Below are positions 23,900 to 37,499 of a DNA stretch of 64,000 nt, one piece after another. The notes under the pieces are model-generated. The model saw only the letters and a list, made by a program, of their open reading frames with translations, made no database searches and was not told where the DNA came from. How positions within the stretch are numbered: position 1 is the stretch's first letter; the number at the start of each line of letters is the position of its first letter. The stretch comes from Laburnicola sp. R22_1 (lineage: Eukaryota > Ascomycota > Dothideomycetes > Pleosporales > Didymosphaeriaceae), in assembly GCA_014281115.1 (NCBI GenBank), contig JACONQ010000010.1, positions 2,773,848-2,837,847 of the forward strand. Reading direction: 5' to 3'. Both the position numbers and the translations under genes were made by a program.

Positions 23900-26800
23900 A
23901 TTATAAACTATTATAAGCATATCTATTTTAACTAAGCGAATAAGTTTATATCTTATACCCTCTATAGATTTACTATCCTCTCTAGTAGGGTGTACGTCTA
24001 TTTTAAAAAAAACTACTAAAATAAAACAATAATTAACAAACAGAGTAATATTTAGGCATATATAGATTAGCTACTTAAAGACCACAGCCTATATAAGCGA
24101 TATAAGGACTTTAAGACCCTAGATATAATTATAGACTCTTACTCTAGACTTACACTTTATAATAGATATAAATATAGACACTATAACTATATTATAATAG
24201 GTGCTATAGTAAAATATACTATAGCAGTATACCTATAGTAAAACTATAATATATATAGTATAAATAACACAACTAATTACGTAGCTTAGTATAAAGGGTA
24301 AGTAGTATATATTTACTACTAGTAGTTTTTCGCATTTATGCCTACACTATACTATTACCTTCGCCTTAACTATAAATTTAAAGTATAACCTACTATAATA
24401 TCACTAAACGCTACCTAAGTTATTTTAGGTTAAATAGAGTAGGACTCTACTAATAAATACAACTTAGATTATATTAACCCTAACCTTCTAATATACACAA
24501 CTAAAGGTAATACTCTCCCTACTAAGAATAATATATTCTCTAATATTAATACACTTAAGGCTTAGCTTATACGTGCTAAAATCTAGGCTAATACTATATA
24601 GTAAAAGCAACTAAAGGCAATACCCTCTACGCTATCTATATTAACAAATTTATAAATAGCATATACTAGCTTCTTAAAGGTAATTACTAATATCTTAATA
24701 TAAGAGAAGACGTTAGTCCATATTATAATCCTAAATACTACACTAGAATCTAAGCTCTACTACCTATATGCCATAGTTAAGAGTATAGTATAGACCTATT
24801 AAAACATAATAGAAAATACGTCTTGCTACGCGCGTATTCGCATGCTATAAGAATATAAAATAGACGTCTTACTATACTCTCTAGAGTCTTACTAGGGCCC
24901 AGACCTTCGCCACACTAGTCCACTCTAGAAAATATTTATCTTCTTCTATTACATACTTAAAAAAGAGATAAGAAAGCTACTAACCTTTTGCCTTTGTTTT
25001 TCCTAGAAGGCAATATGGCAATAGCTAGTAGACTACCTACACATAGTATTAAACCTCTTATACGTTCCCTCTAAGCATAGCTAAATCCGGCTTAATATAT
25101 TTAAGAAGCTTTGCTTCTAGTTTTGGCTTTTCCTTATTAAATAGACAAGTCGTATTAACTAATTCGAGATAGCGCTCCTTCCGTCCATAGCTTTCCTTAC
25201 CTTATTACCTAATAGTTAAGAGTTTTAAGAAGTGTATAATTTTGCGACTAACCTCTTTGCTATTAAGAAGTAATACTAGTTTACTACACTCTAAAAGCTA
25301 TAAAATAACTTACTCTCTATTTCTACTACTAGGGTTTAATCTACTATATTCTATACACCCTATAACGCCGTCTTAGAGGACGAGGCATTGCTCTTAATTA
25401 ACAAATAGAATAATATAATAGTGTAGGCACTAGATATAGAAGTAGTAAACTAAAAGCTTATAGAGACATTTAAAATATAGGTACTTAACTATCTTATAAT
25501 AAAATATCTAATAGGTATAAACTAACTTATTAATACGGCACGCTTTGTTAGCAAGTTTTATTATAGAGAAAATCTAGATGTGTTTATACACTAGAATAGT
25601 AATACTATAACTATTTAGAATATAAAAACTAATTACTATATTCTCTACTATAGTTAGTAACAAAGTTAAAAAAGTATTAAAGCTCCTTTGCTACCTATGC
25701 TTTGTATCTAACTAATTAGAATTGCCTACTATTCTATAGGACACACTTACTAAAGACTCGAAGAATATAACTCCTAGCTTTAGTATTTTTAACCCTTTAA
25801 ATCCTATGCTTAGACATAGGATTAATTTCGTTCTAAACTAGCTCGCTAATAAGGCAGATCTAAAGGCCTTCCTATAGTCTATTATTACTAATTTTAAGAA
25901 CTTTTTCTAGGTCTAGCGGTATTGCAATCTCGTATAAGAGTTTCTAGGTTATCTATTAGCTAATATCTACTTTATAAGTAAATAGTCTGGGCGTAAACTA
26001 GAGGTTCTTAGCATCTAACTAGAAAATAGCACTATAATAGAAATACGTCATACCTTTATTTATAAATCCCTTATAACACTTATACTATAGTACTATAAGG
26101 GTTATAACTATAATAAGTCTATAAAGATAATTTAGAGGTTTCTTCCTATTAATATAGATAGTCTAGTAGTTTAGTATATCTAGCTTATCTATCCATTTTA
26201 TCTTATAGTTTAAGAGTAGCTACTAAGAGAAATACGAATATATTACTATATATAAGCATAAAGCCCTCTTATCTAGTTTACTAAGGATAGCAGATAGCAT
26301 ACTACGTCCTAACTACTAAGCTAAGTAGTCTAATAGGCAACCCTATAGTGGCTAGACAAGAAGATTAACATTAGCACTATGCGCTACCTTATTATTGCTT
26401 TTAGAAGAAAGATTAGTGGCAAGAATAAACTACTCTAAGAGTTATCTAAGAATAAGATTAACAATATATTAGAAGAGGATAAGGCTAAAACTCTAAAGAT
26501 ATAGGTAGAATATTTAGCCAAAATAGTATACGCAGTGTACGCACTTAATATATCTAGGGTTTTCTACTAGCTATCTAATAGTGCTAAGGCCAACTACTAC
26601 GTGTTTACATAATAGTATAGGGCCCTAAACTTTCTACTCACTATACCTAAAGATTTTAATATGCCTTAAGATACTATATTACACGCTAAGAGTTATATAC
26701 ATAATTCTAATTATAAGAATATAAACCTACTCTAGCTATTAAAAAAGAACCTTAGTAAGACTATCTAGTTCCGTGATCTATAAAAGCCTATACTTAACGC

Positions 26801-28960
26801 TATTCTTATAGGCAAAAGCGTAGAAGTATATATAACTAGAATAGAGTTAGAGAAAAGCCTTCTCTTTATACTACTTACTTACTTTCTAGACTATAAATAG
26901 AGTATTATTATCCTTCTACTAGTAGTACTTTATATAGATTTTCTAGTCTAGTGCAAAGCACTATATATCTATACAACTATTTAGAAGTAAGACTTATATA
27001 ATAAGTAGGCATCTATTATTTTTATAACGATAGAGAGTATATTAAATAATACCTTCTAAAGCTTTATTATAAGGTAAAAAGCCTTAGGAAAGCTAGAGTA
27101 AATTATAGTAAATAAATTCTACTACTTTATCCTTCCTAATATAGACTATCGTCCTTATCTTTAGAACCTCTATATATTAACTAAGTACTAAGTGTCCTTA
27201 ACACTACTTACTATAACTCTGTTACCTATACACTAACTCTAAGCCTTTAAACTCCTTAGTCTGCTAACTAATATCGTGCTATTTAGGGAGCCTACTATTT
27301 AGTCTAATATATAGCATAAAGTATATAGTCTACTAGCGTTATATATATTTTAGTATTAGAATATAGCAGAATGCATATAGAAAGCAATTAATAAATATAG
27401 TAAGATTCTTATCTATATTAACTTAGCTATTATAGTAGATGCCATAGTAAGCTCTCTTAGTTGCCTAAGATACTATACAAAGATAAAGGAGCTGCTAAAG
27501 ACTAAATAACTATAGGCGTTTAGTAAGAAGACTAAAGGTGTAATAGTGGCTATAAGCGCTCTTACTAAAGGCCTCTATATCTTAGACATATAGGCTGTGG
27601 TACGGTATACACTACCTATAAATATACTAAGCTATAATTAGAAATATAGGCGTATAGGTCGCAATAAACTTCTATATATTGCCCGCCTAATTATTAGTCT
27701 AAAACTATCTAACTGGCTCTTTAACTATATAGGCAAGGATATAAAAGCTGCTATAAAAACGTATATATAAAAAGAGTTAATCTAGCTAGTGTATTAGCAA
27801 AGCATTATTAATGCGTACCTTAATAGAGATATATTACGCAAAATATATACTCTATTAGAAAAGCCATATAATATATATAGTGCACAACTATATTCTTTTT
27901 ATTTACTAGACTTTATAAAGATAGTTAACCTATTACTAAAGCTAGTCAAAACAGATGCGTATGCCACTCTAGTATTGTCTAACACTTTACTCTTAACTTT
28001 TAACTTAGAGCGTTATATATAATAGGCGCGTACTATACTAAAAGGTAAGACCCTAAATAGGAATCTTTTATTACTATTACTTACGCCACTAACCTAGCGG
28101 TATAGAAAACTACCCTTATTCTTAGTAGTTAGCTTAAGTTTTAGCGCCACACCTACTTAGCTTATATTAAGTCCTAAGAAGAGTATAACTCTTTAAGTGT
28201 GTTTATAAGTTCTACACTAGGCTTATTTTAAAGATATAAGTAGAGTATTAGCTAAGGTATACACTTGCCTAAGAATCTATTAGCTGGACTAAAATAGGAT
28301 AATAATAGTTATGAGTCTAATAGGTGTCTCGCTAGTACTAAGGTCTACTCTGGCCTTTGGGTTTCGCATAGCTAGGCAGGTAAGAAAACTAGACTTTCTA
28401 GCACAGTCTACTAACTATAGTAAAAGGCGTTAGACTTAAATCTTTTAGTAAAAAATACTAGTAACCTACAACTATTAGAGGTTATATTACGTCGTCTACT
28501 TTATAAACAATAAAGCCTTTAACTATATAAGAGAATAATATAAAGAAGAAAGCGGTAATAGACTAAAAAATATAGAAGGTATAGTAGAAGAGTATAGGAA
28601 GAAGGTGCAAAATAAGTAGAAAAAGATCACCTACTAGCGGTGTTATCTTCTAGTAAACTATTGCCTAAAGTAGACTATATATAGCACTTTATAAGTATAT
28701 AAAAAACTATTTTAATAGAACCTTTGCGTGTATAAATATACTATATAAAAGATATAGGTAGTGCTTTAGAACTACTGCCTAGAAGCCTATACTGCCTAGA
28801 CTAGATAGGTTAGATAGATTAAAGGTATAGACTAAGAGGTAAATAGTAAATAGGACTTTTACTAACACTTTATAAGTGTGGTTAAGTTTAGTAATAACTA
28901 TAAGGCAAATTATATTATATTAGAGTTAAACTAAATAACCTATACCTTCTTTATTAGTAG
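23900..28960 (+). pseudogene. Telomere-linked RecQ-type helicase relic T2 (core complete)
   Basis: A continuous phase from about 25700 to 27700 carries the pre-helicase region (STMRYLIIAFRRKISGKNKL near 26380). The Walker A relic is ELEKSLLFILLTYF at 26850. Walker B reads IIVNKFYYF near 27110 instead of a DECH box. Motif III is TLLTITLLP near 27210. The C-terminal RecA half reads VIVAISALTKGL near 27540 and VVRYTLPINILSYN near 27600, followed by the motif VI relic YRRIGRN. Coding-like sequence upstream (about 24900-25650) is in another phase, so an indel or intron is likely near 25680. The start is only estimated from the spacing in copy T5. All core motifs carry G-to-A or C-to-T damage, so the protein cannot function. 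Confidence 0.75.
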
Positions 28961-30401
28961 AAGGTAGAATAAACTCCTATGTAGCATATAGTTCTAGTAG
29001 TAGTTAGGGATTAGAGGTAAACTTTATAGTAAACTCCTATAAGAATGCGGGGCGTCTTAGCCTTCTTAGACTATAGTTGCAATTATTCTACTTTATATAT
29101 AGTCGCGCAATACTATTTATAACAATAATAATTATAGAACTATATACTATGTTTAAGAGAGTAATAGCGTATTATGTTTAATAGCCTAAGTATAGACTAT
29201 AGCTAATTTTTACGTAGAACTAGTGTTACTCTAGCGCTAGTAGGTGTAAATTAGAGCTATGGGAACACTATAATACTACACAGCTAGCACTATACTTTAT
29301 AAGATACTCTTTTTATAAGGGTTACTAGTAAAGTTTAAGATAAGATAGTTTATACTCTTATTATAAGTCTTAGCGTTATTTTTACTTTTTTTTTACCTGC
29401 TACTTTTTACTGTTAACTCTCTACTTAACTCTACCCTACTCTATTAACCTAGCTATATAACCCGTTAATACGTACAAAGCTATATCTTTTAAAAAGCTTA
29501 TTTATAGCTTTACTATAGGCTAATTTCTAACTCTAATTACTACCTATAGGACGCGCAGTAGTGGCGCGCGCTGCATAGTGCCTATTCTTAGGCTAATGCA
29601 TAGAAAGCACTAAGTTAATTCGAAATAAGTGTAGGATTTTCTAAACTTTACTAGAGACCCCCCTAGAGGGTACTAGAAGATACCCTAGAGAGTTTACCTA
29701 GGGCGAGTTCGGGCTCTATTTATATTATAAAGACCCTTAGTATTTACCCCTTAATAAGTATAGCAGCTAATACACTATATAGCTATATTTATTATTATAA
29801 GGTCTTTACCTAAGAATAAATAACACTATAAAGAATATAACGCTAGATATAGAGTCTAATAAGTATATTAAACCTTTTCTATAACTATATATATAGAGGT
29901 TACTAGTAAACTTTACTAATAACCCCTAGAATAAGTAATTAGTCTAGTATATAGAACTTTAACATTGGCCTTAGCGCGTTTAGATTAGACTTTATAGTAG
30001 AGTAGAGTAGTCTTATATAAAAGGAGCATAGGACTTTTAATAATATATAAGTCTAACTATATCTACTAGTTTTCTCTAGAGGTTACTAGTAATTTTTACT
30101 AACAACTCCTAAGATTAACTACCTAACTACTACTATTAACCTCTAAAGCCTTAAGTAAGCACTACCTAGATAAGGAGAGTAAAGCGAGTAAAGACAAAGA
30201 GGCTTATATACTAGAAATTAAGTTTACTAATAGTATAGCCACTACTACTATTAATAAATTCGAGACAAAAGGTTCTAGTAGTAAAAAAAAAAAACTAACT
30301 AGGTAACCTCTAATCTCTACACTCTATTAGGCGAATTCTTTACCTATTAGGTTTTTTATCTAGACCTCTTTGCGCGGGAGATATTAAAAGTGCGCTCTAA
30401 A
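28961..30401. other. Gene-free AT-rich spacer
   Basis: TA-rich sequence with a few less mutated patches (for example around 29640-29720 and 30340-30400). No coding phase or transposon end was found. Confidence 0.5.
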
Positions 30402-30458
30402 TTTGGCTTAAAGATTTAGCGCGTCGAGTTGCACGTCCTAGCGAATTTATAGCCCTAA
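30402..30458 (+). repeat. Short dispersed repeat, second copy
   Basis: Partner of 17476-17532, with GGCTTAAAGATTTAGCGCGT at its core. It ends with GCCCTAAAA immediately before subtelomeric repeat copy D. Confidence 0.75.
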
Positions 30459-30462
30459 AACT

Positions 30463-31105
30463 CTTACTCTATTATATAAAAAAAGGGACTGCCTTTCTTT
30501 GCTTTTTTAGAGTGTCTTTCTTTACTCTTCCCAAACTTAAAAACAGCTGCAACTTAGAGGTAGCGTGTAGATTACTTATAGCAATATTATATATAATCTA
30601 TAAAAAGTTTATAGATAGATTGCGCGTAAAAAGTAATAAGTTAGACATAGAGTTAGTGTTTTTGGTCGTCGCTAAAGCGAGTGTAACCCCTACTAGCTAG
30701 CGTAGAACTGCGCGCTAGATAATATAAAAGTAAACTACGCGCAACTTATATATAAGTGTAAGGGCCTAACTATATATAAGTTGCGTATAAGATACCTATA
30801 AGATATATAATTATTACTTAGACGCTTATCTAAGGTAGCTATTAATAGTTAATAGATTGGCAGCATTAATAATATATATAGTTGCGGTATAGATAGGCAT
30901 TAGTAATTAAAAGACCTTTCTTCTCTCTTCTTTTTCTTCGCAGCGTAGCTCCTTAAAAAAGCGAGATCGCAAGAAACGGGCAGCGGTGTTAGAAAGAAGG
31001 TAGTTACTTTCACGCCCTTTGCGTATAGCGTCTAATTTAGGCCACTAGAATCTACTTAAAATGTGTACTATATAAGGTAGCTACTTCTATATCTAGCCCT
31101 AACCT
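30463..31105 (+). repeat. Subtelomeric repeat copy D (shortest)
   Basis: Collinear with copies at 34245 (A), 42890 (C) and 61579 (B). It begins CTTACTCTATTA, a C-to-T version of the shared left edge CTCACTCTATTACAC, and ends at CTAGCCCT. About 57 bp between two TGCCTTTCTTTGCTT direct repeats, present in A, B and C, is missing here. A 62-codon stop-free frame (30512-30700) is shared with all copies but starts at GTG, not ATG. Confidence 0.88.
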
Positions 31106-31519
31106 AGAGCGCTAAATCTAGTATTATAAGACTAGAATACTTTATTAGTAATATAAGCTACGCGTATAGCGCATATATTTAAAATTTGGGGGTAGACTAG
31201 ATTATTATTTTATAGGTAGACTAGATTTAGATCCTATTAGTAGATTAACTCTAAATTTAGACATATTTTTTATAATAATAAACTACACTATTTATAAAAT
31301 TTATAAAAACCTAACTTATATAGTAGAGTGTAAATAGAGAAGGTATTATAGGTTAGAGTTATATTAATAAGGGGATTGGTAGTATATTACTAAAGTTAAA
31401 ACTAAGTAAAATGTAGAGCCTAGCTACTATAATTAAGGCGAAGAAAAAGATATATATAGAAAGCTAAATAGTATATTTAGGGTAAATATTATTAATCTAG
31501 CGTCTTAGTATGGCTAAAG
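31106..31519 (+). other. 5' flank of helicase relic T3
   Basis: AT-rich, with no gene of its own. It separates repeat copy D from the first recognisable helicase codons. Confidence 0.5.
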
Positions 31520-34244
31520 CAAGCATAGCGTGTTAATATTTTAACTATTTAGCAGAGTACTAGGTAGCCATATATAAGAAGTACTAGTATGTAGTATAGT
31601 TAGATTAGATTAAAAGCCATTTATAGAAGTAATAAAAGATTAAACGTAAAGACGCTAGTAAAATAGGATTATAGGTTTATAGCTGGGCAGGTATTATATA
31701 GTATTCTAGCGAGTTTATAACACTAAGCTAGATTATAGCACCTTATTTCTAGTTACCTATATACATAGATAGTTTATTATACTAGTTAAACCTAAGCTAG
31801 TATTAGTAAGTATTATAGAGTATAAAGAGTATAAAGCAATATTAGTATAAAAACTACTAAGGATAGTTAGTAGAAAAGAAGCATAGGCGACTAAGTTAGA
31901 TTAAGGAGAAGGAATTATAAGTATAGATAAAATAGAAATATACGTGTATATATTACTAGTAATTATTTAGTAGCTACTATAGTTTATAGTATTTCTAAGT
32001 GCACGTATCTAATAAAGGTCTAGTAGGTAGCCTAGAACCCACTTCTATTAATAGCGAGGCCGTATGGGCGCGAGTAGAAAAAGAGATAGCTAAGATGTAA
32101 GAGAATATTAAGAAGTAAGCACAGAACACTATTTAGAATAGCAAGAGGAATAAAGTAAACTTGTGGCTAGAGTAGACATAGTGGCTACTATATTTAGTAA
32201 GTATAGAGAGGCCTAATTTATTAGCGTATATTAAAGAGCCTATTACTAACACTAACCCTAGAAAAGATAAGATAGTAAAACTAGTAGAAGTAGCAATTTA
32301 GGCGATTATAGATAGGTTAGCGTAGTTTAGCCAAGTGTTTATAATTAACTAAATTAGCGTGTTTATACAGTTAGAGGCCATTTAAATAAAGAAGCACTAG
32401 ACGCGGTTCTAGCTATTATAGTTATATATAGATAAGAATGCCATTATTAAGTATACGCGGCTATAGTAGTAGATAGTAATATTTTTTATATACACGTAGA
32501 AAAAGTATACGTAGAAGAGCCTAAAGTACTAGTTTATACACTAATAGTAAAAGATATAAAAGGCATTAGTCTAATAGATAGAAAGAGAAATAAAGGGAGA
32601 AAAGGTAGATGAAAAAGATATAGAGGAAGAAATAGCAGATATAGATAAGAAGATAATAAAAAAAAATAGAGGACGAAGATAAGATAATAGAGAAGAGAAA
32701 AGATAGGGAGGAGTAGCGTTAGATAGAAGGTGCTAAGTCTAGTAAGCCTAAAAAGTTATTAAGACTCTAGAAAGCGTATTTAGAGTTTTATATTACGTTA
32801 CTAAACTAGTCTATTATATATAAGAAGTATAATAGTCTATTAGTGTATATATTAATAGTATTAGGCGTTAAGAAGAATAGGTAAAAGGGCCCTAAGTAGT
32901 ATCTACTAATATTATTAGTAGTTATTAAAGTGGCCCGTTTTATAGTTATATAACAGACGTTAGAGTTATCTAAGCTATTAGATAAAAATAAAGACGAGTT
33001 TAATAATAATAGCGCGTATAAGAGTAATAGTAGCTGTCTATGCCCATACTAGCCTAAGAGGTGTTTATAGTTTATGTAGAAAATAATAGACAAGTTTATA
33101 GTACGAGGCAGCCATAGACCTATATAGTAAATATTAGATTTATAGATATATAAGTTAAAAATATATTATAATACTATATTACGCGGCCATATTAAGTAGA
33201 TAGGCGGGGACGAGTTGTTATACAAGGGGTTATAGTTTAATATAGCTTAGTTTTATAGTATAGTGTATAGGTTAGTAACTAGAAGCTAGTAGTTATTAGT
33301 AGAGAAGTTAATATTTAGCACTAGTAAGGCCACTAATCCTATACTTAGCATTTTATAAGAGAGTATACAAGACAACCTAACTAATAAGCAGCCTAGATAA
33401 AATCTTTTAAAGGACTATCGTACCCACATGCCTATAGATAAAGAGAGGTAGTTATTTAAGTGGGTAGAGAGAGATGCTAGCATCTAGAACAGGTTTATAA
33501 AGCTAGAAACGCGTTTAGAAATAGACTAAGAGGCTATTAAGTAGTATATAGGGTGTATTATTAAGTTCTAGAAGAAGTTAGCTATGTTAATATATATTAT
33601 AGGCGGATAGCTAGCAAAAGGACTAAAAATATTAAGTGTCTAGCATAGTAATACCGTAATAGGGGGGTACTATAATATATTTATTAAGAATAGTATAGTG
33701 GTATTTATAACGCGTTACTATAAGAAATATAATATTAGTAGCAATATTAAGATTATTTATTAATATTTACTACGTAAGGTAGGCAAGTTAGTAGTATTAT
33801 ATATATGGTTAGTGTTTCTATTCTAGTAGTAGTTAAAGGCGTTAGTATAGGAAAAGAAGAGCGTATTATTATATATATGGCTAGTGGACCCTAATAGATA
33901 TAAGTAAATAATAGAGAGATTATAGAAGGTATTAAAGCGTAAGAGCCAAATAGAAATAGAATAGGAGTTAATAATTATCGCGTACTATAAGATTGCTATT
34001 AGTATAAGCTGGCGATTTTTATATAGATCTATAATATTTTAGACAAAAGAGAGAGATAAGAATAAGAAGTAGAATAAGAAAAATATAGGCGCGTTAATTA
34101 CTGATAAGTAGGTAGAATATACTACGCACGTTATAGAATTAATATACGCGTAAGAGATTATAAAGTAAGCTAGAGCGGTGGCAAATAAGTAATAGTAGTT
34201 TTAGATATTAAGTATAGATTAGTATTAATTTTTAGGGTTCTAAG
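31520..34244 (+). pseudogene. Telomere-linked helicase relic T3 (N-terminal half only)
   Basis: Collinear with T5 from its zinc-finger-like N-terminus to the end of the pre-helicase region. Shared landmarks are EAVWARVEKEIAKM near 32050, LLYLVSIERPNLLAYIKEPI near 32190, WARVE-type acidic and low-complexity sequence near 32600-32700, KGPKQYLLILLVVIKVARF near 32890, and FLGF near 34225. It breaks off just after TTTTTAGGGTT (34230-34240), exactly where subtelomeric repeat A starts, so the whole RecQ core is missing. RIP damage is heavier than in T5: most Trp and Gln codons are stops. Confidence 0.85.
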
Positions 34245-37040
34245 CTCACTCTATTACACGAAGAAAGGGACTGCCTTTCTTTGCTTTCGCACTATAGAAT
34301 TTAGCGCGCGCACGGACCCTTAAGTGCCTTTCTTTACTTTTTTAGAGTGCCTTTCTTTGCTCTTCCCAAACTTAAAAACGGCTGCAACTTAGAGGCAGCG
34401 TGCAGGTCACTTATAGCAATATTATGTACAATCTATAGAAAGTTTGTAGATAGATTACACGTGAAAAGTAATAAGTTAGAAATAGAGTTAGTGTTCTTAG
34501 TCGCCGCCAAAGCGAGTGCAACCCCTACTAGCTAGCGTAGAACTGCGCGCTAGGCAATATAAAAGTAAGCTGCGCGCAACTTACGTGTAAGTATAAGGGC
34601 CTAACTATATATAAGTTACGTATAAGACACCTATAAGATACGTAATTATTACTTAGACGCTTGTCTAAGGTAGCTGTTAATAGTTAATAAGTTAGCAGCA
34701 TTAATAATATGTATAGTTACGGTATAGATAGGCATTAGTAATTAAGGGACCTTCCTTCCCCCTTCTTCCTCTCCGTAGTGTAGCTTCTTAAAACAGCGAG
34801 ATCCTAAGAAACAGGCAGCGGCGTTAGAAAGAAGGTAGTTACTTCCACGCCCTCTGCGCATAGCGTCTAATTTAGGCCACTAGAACCCACTTAAAACGTG
34901 TACTGCACAAGGCAGCTACTCCTATACCTAGCCCTGCTAGTAGTAACGCGCTAGGCAGGAGGGCAAACAAGACTGCTTTAGAGATAACAACTATAAGCCA
35001 AGAGGCAGACCTCTTTATAAAGCTAGTAAATAGTTTAATCTCGCACCTAGTGCAAAGAGAAGGCAGGGCAGCTAAAAGAACAAGGTGGATTAGACCCCAC
35101 CTATGCTAATAAGAAAGTCTTATTATAGAATAAGCAACACTACAAATTAAGTGTATTCTAAGAAAAATGCAGGTTCCACAAATAGGCTTTAAGCTAAATA
35201 TAGAGGTGCAGCTCCTACTATTAAAGCTAAGATAGCTATAAGACTAATAGCCTGCATAATACTATAAGAACTACTTTAGGTTTATGGTTTTGCGAACTAG
35301 CTTTAAGCTACATATAGAGGTGCAGCTCCTACTATTAAAGCTAAGATGGCTGCAAGACTAACAGCCCGCATAATACCGCAAGAACCACTTTAAGCTTATG
35401 TGGCTCTAAACGTGCGTAAGCATTAAGCTAATATTCTACCTACGTTAGAGGCGCCACGACCAATCCTTGGGCTAGACCTTCTAGGATGCCACAGAGTTTT
35501 ATAGACCTTCTTAGAATGCTAGTTATAAAGAAAAGTACCTTATGCTGTTATAGACTTAATAATATAATTTCTAGAAGCGATCTAGTTAAAAGTAGTGCGA
35601 TTATGCTTACTAGGTAATTAGGCACTAATCTTTTAAACACAATTATGTTAATAGTGATACAACTAACGCGCTATATAGGATAGAATAACTCAAGTAGTGT
35701 TATTTAACGTAGTGGTGCTGGGGCCGCTAATCTGCCCTCTAACATTAGAGAATTTAAGTCCTTAATCACTTCGTCTACCTCCTTGTCGCTATCCTCAACC
35801 TCCTTAATCTTGTAGGCAGTAACCAGAGCCTCCGCTTTAATGGTTAGCCTCTCCTTCCTACTAATAGGGGCACTAGCAATCCTATTAGGGCTAAGCCAGG
35901 CCTTAAGCGCTTTGTCCACCTTACACAGCTTGGGCTGTTTACAATAAACTAGCTTAAGGAACACGTCTAACTCGCCTATGCGCAGCACGTGTTCTAGCCA
36001 CTAATTCGTGACTTTCTTGTGCGATATTAGGAGCAGACTGCCCCAGCCTAGGCTCTGCACGATCTTGTACCACCGCGACGCCCGCTTAATGCGGTTTTGA
36101 AAGAAGTTGTGGTCCTTCTTTGCCAGATTAGGGCGGACCAATCTAATTAGCCGCGCCTTAGCCTCTAATTAGACCTGCCCTTTACTATACCTATTACGTG
36201 TCCGGTTATTACTTGCGGCTAAGTTGTCTTCCTAAATCTGCCGTGTCTACTCCTTATATGCTTGGCCTAGTAAAGCTAGAGACCATGGCTCCCTAACGTG
36301 CATAGCCGCCAGCAACGTCTTATACTAATTGCATATTGCCTAGGCAAAGCGGAATAAATTGTTAGTATTGCTACTGGCAACGCCTTGCTAAGGCTGTAAG
36401 TGCTGCAGCCAGCTAACCTCCCCTATTCTAGTCTAAAAAGGCGTCCCTTGCTCTCGCCAGTACTGTAGAAATTGCGCCACACAGCGTTAAGAGGACAGAT
36501 TACTAAGCGCGCGCGTCTACTGCAGTATGCTAGTAGCTATATAGTAGAGCGTGGGGCAGACGCTATAGAAGTCGCCGTGTTTAGACACCCTCTACTTAAT
36601 AATCCAGGCAATAGTTGTCTTATCCTTCTGTAGGATAGCATTATACGCAGCGCGCTCCTACAAAGACGCCTTAGGGCCTAGCTCTTAGAGGCCTAGCGCG
36701 ACACGCTTCTATATATATAAGGCTTTAAGTTTCTTTGCGTGCTATTGCTCCGCGCGGCAGTTATTATTTGTAGTAGCCCAGCCCACAATAGGAATGCCGG
36801 GGTTAGATAGCTTAAGTAATAGCACCCTATTGCCACCTACGCGCGTGCGCTGTAGAGAGGAGGTTCGCTCTATAGTAGTTGCGCGCTTTAGGAGTTACTG
36901 CGCAGAAGGTGGCACGCCTATATTATCCTCTCTAGTGGGTAGGAAGCGTCCATTTAGTAATTCTAGCACTAAACTTGTTAATATTAGCGCATTGCCTAAT
37001 CTATTCGCGCAAGAGCAAGCTGTGTGCACTAGATAATGCC
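34245..37040 (+). repeat. Subtelomeric repeat copy A (longest, least mutated)
   Basis: Begins CTCACTCTATTACACG at the truncated end of helicase T3. It contains the GTG-started 62-codon frame (34347-34535), a roughly 115-bp tandem duplication (35187-35300 and 35301-35410), and the minus-strand relic at 35704-37028. It matches copy B (61579-63811) over most of its length and copy C over its first 1.1 kb. It lacks 47 bp near 35088 that B and C keep. The right limit is approximate. Confidence 0.85.
35704..37028 (-). pseudogene. Unrecognised protein relic in subtelomeric repeat A
   Basis: The open end is 35704-35988 (MLRIGELDVFLKLVYCKQPK onward, 94 residues). Upstream on the minus strand the same phase continues to about 37028, broken only by TAG codons that look like mutated TGG or CAG. 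A well-conserved part, FQNRIKRASRWYKIVQSLGW, lies at about 36040-36100. The C-terminal 40 residues are acidic. A more degraded copy lies in repeat B at about 63070-63811. I do not recognise a family: no reverse transcriptase, transposase or helicase motif is visible. No convincing ATG was found, so the true start may be to the right or in another exon. Confidence 0.6.
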
Positions 37041-37499
37041 AACCTTAGTTAAATAGAGCAGCATCGCCAAGCGTCTCGCGCAGCAGCCATATCGCTAATA
37101 GAGTAGAATAGGCAATAAAGATAGGCTTATAGTTAGGAGTATGTTTAGGCTTAGAGATTAGCCAGCCTACACTACGCGGAGAGACGTCTTTACTAGTCTA
37201 GGAAGATGGATATATATAAGTAAAGAAGAAGCGTTTATAGGCCTTATTAGGCGGCTAATACGCATACCGCCTAGTAAATATAGCGTCTTAGTAAAGGGAG
37301 AAGCTTTTAGGACCGCTATAGACATCGCGAGCCATCTTATATAGAGCATCCAAATGGTAATAATACATTTTTAGTAGTAGTAAGGAGCTAATAACTTGCT
37401 GTAAAGAGATTTAGGGTCACTAGTCCGTGCTCCTAACACGAGAGTCCGTGGTCCGCGAAGTCAAAAGCCTATGCGAGCCGCCACCCTATTACAGCATAG
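37041..37499. other. Spacer between repeat A and helicase relic T4
   Basis: Less AT-rich than most of the window. Short open frames (for example 37167-37349 minus) show no recognisable domain. It probably holds the 5' flank of the helicase relic that follows. Confidence 0.5.

Noticed and set aside
35704..37028. LINE or DNA-transposon protein for the minus-strand relic
   Set aside because: No reverse-transcriptase, endonuclease, RNase H or DDE motif was found, so no such function is claimed.
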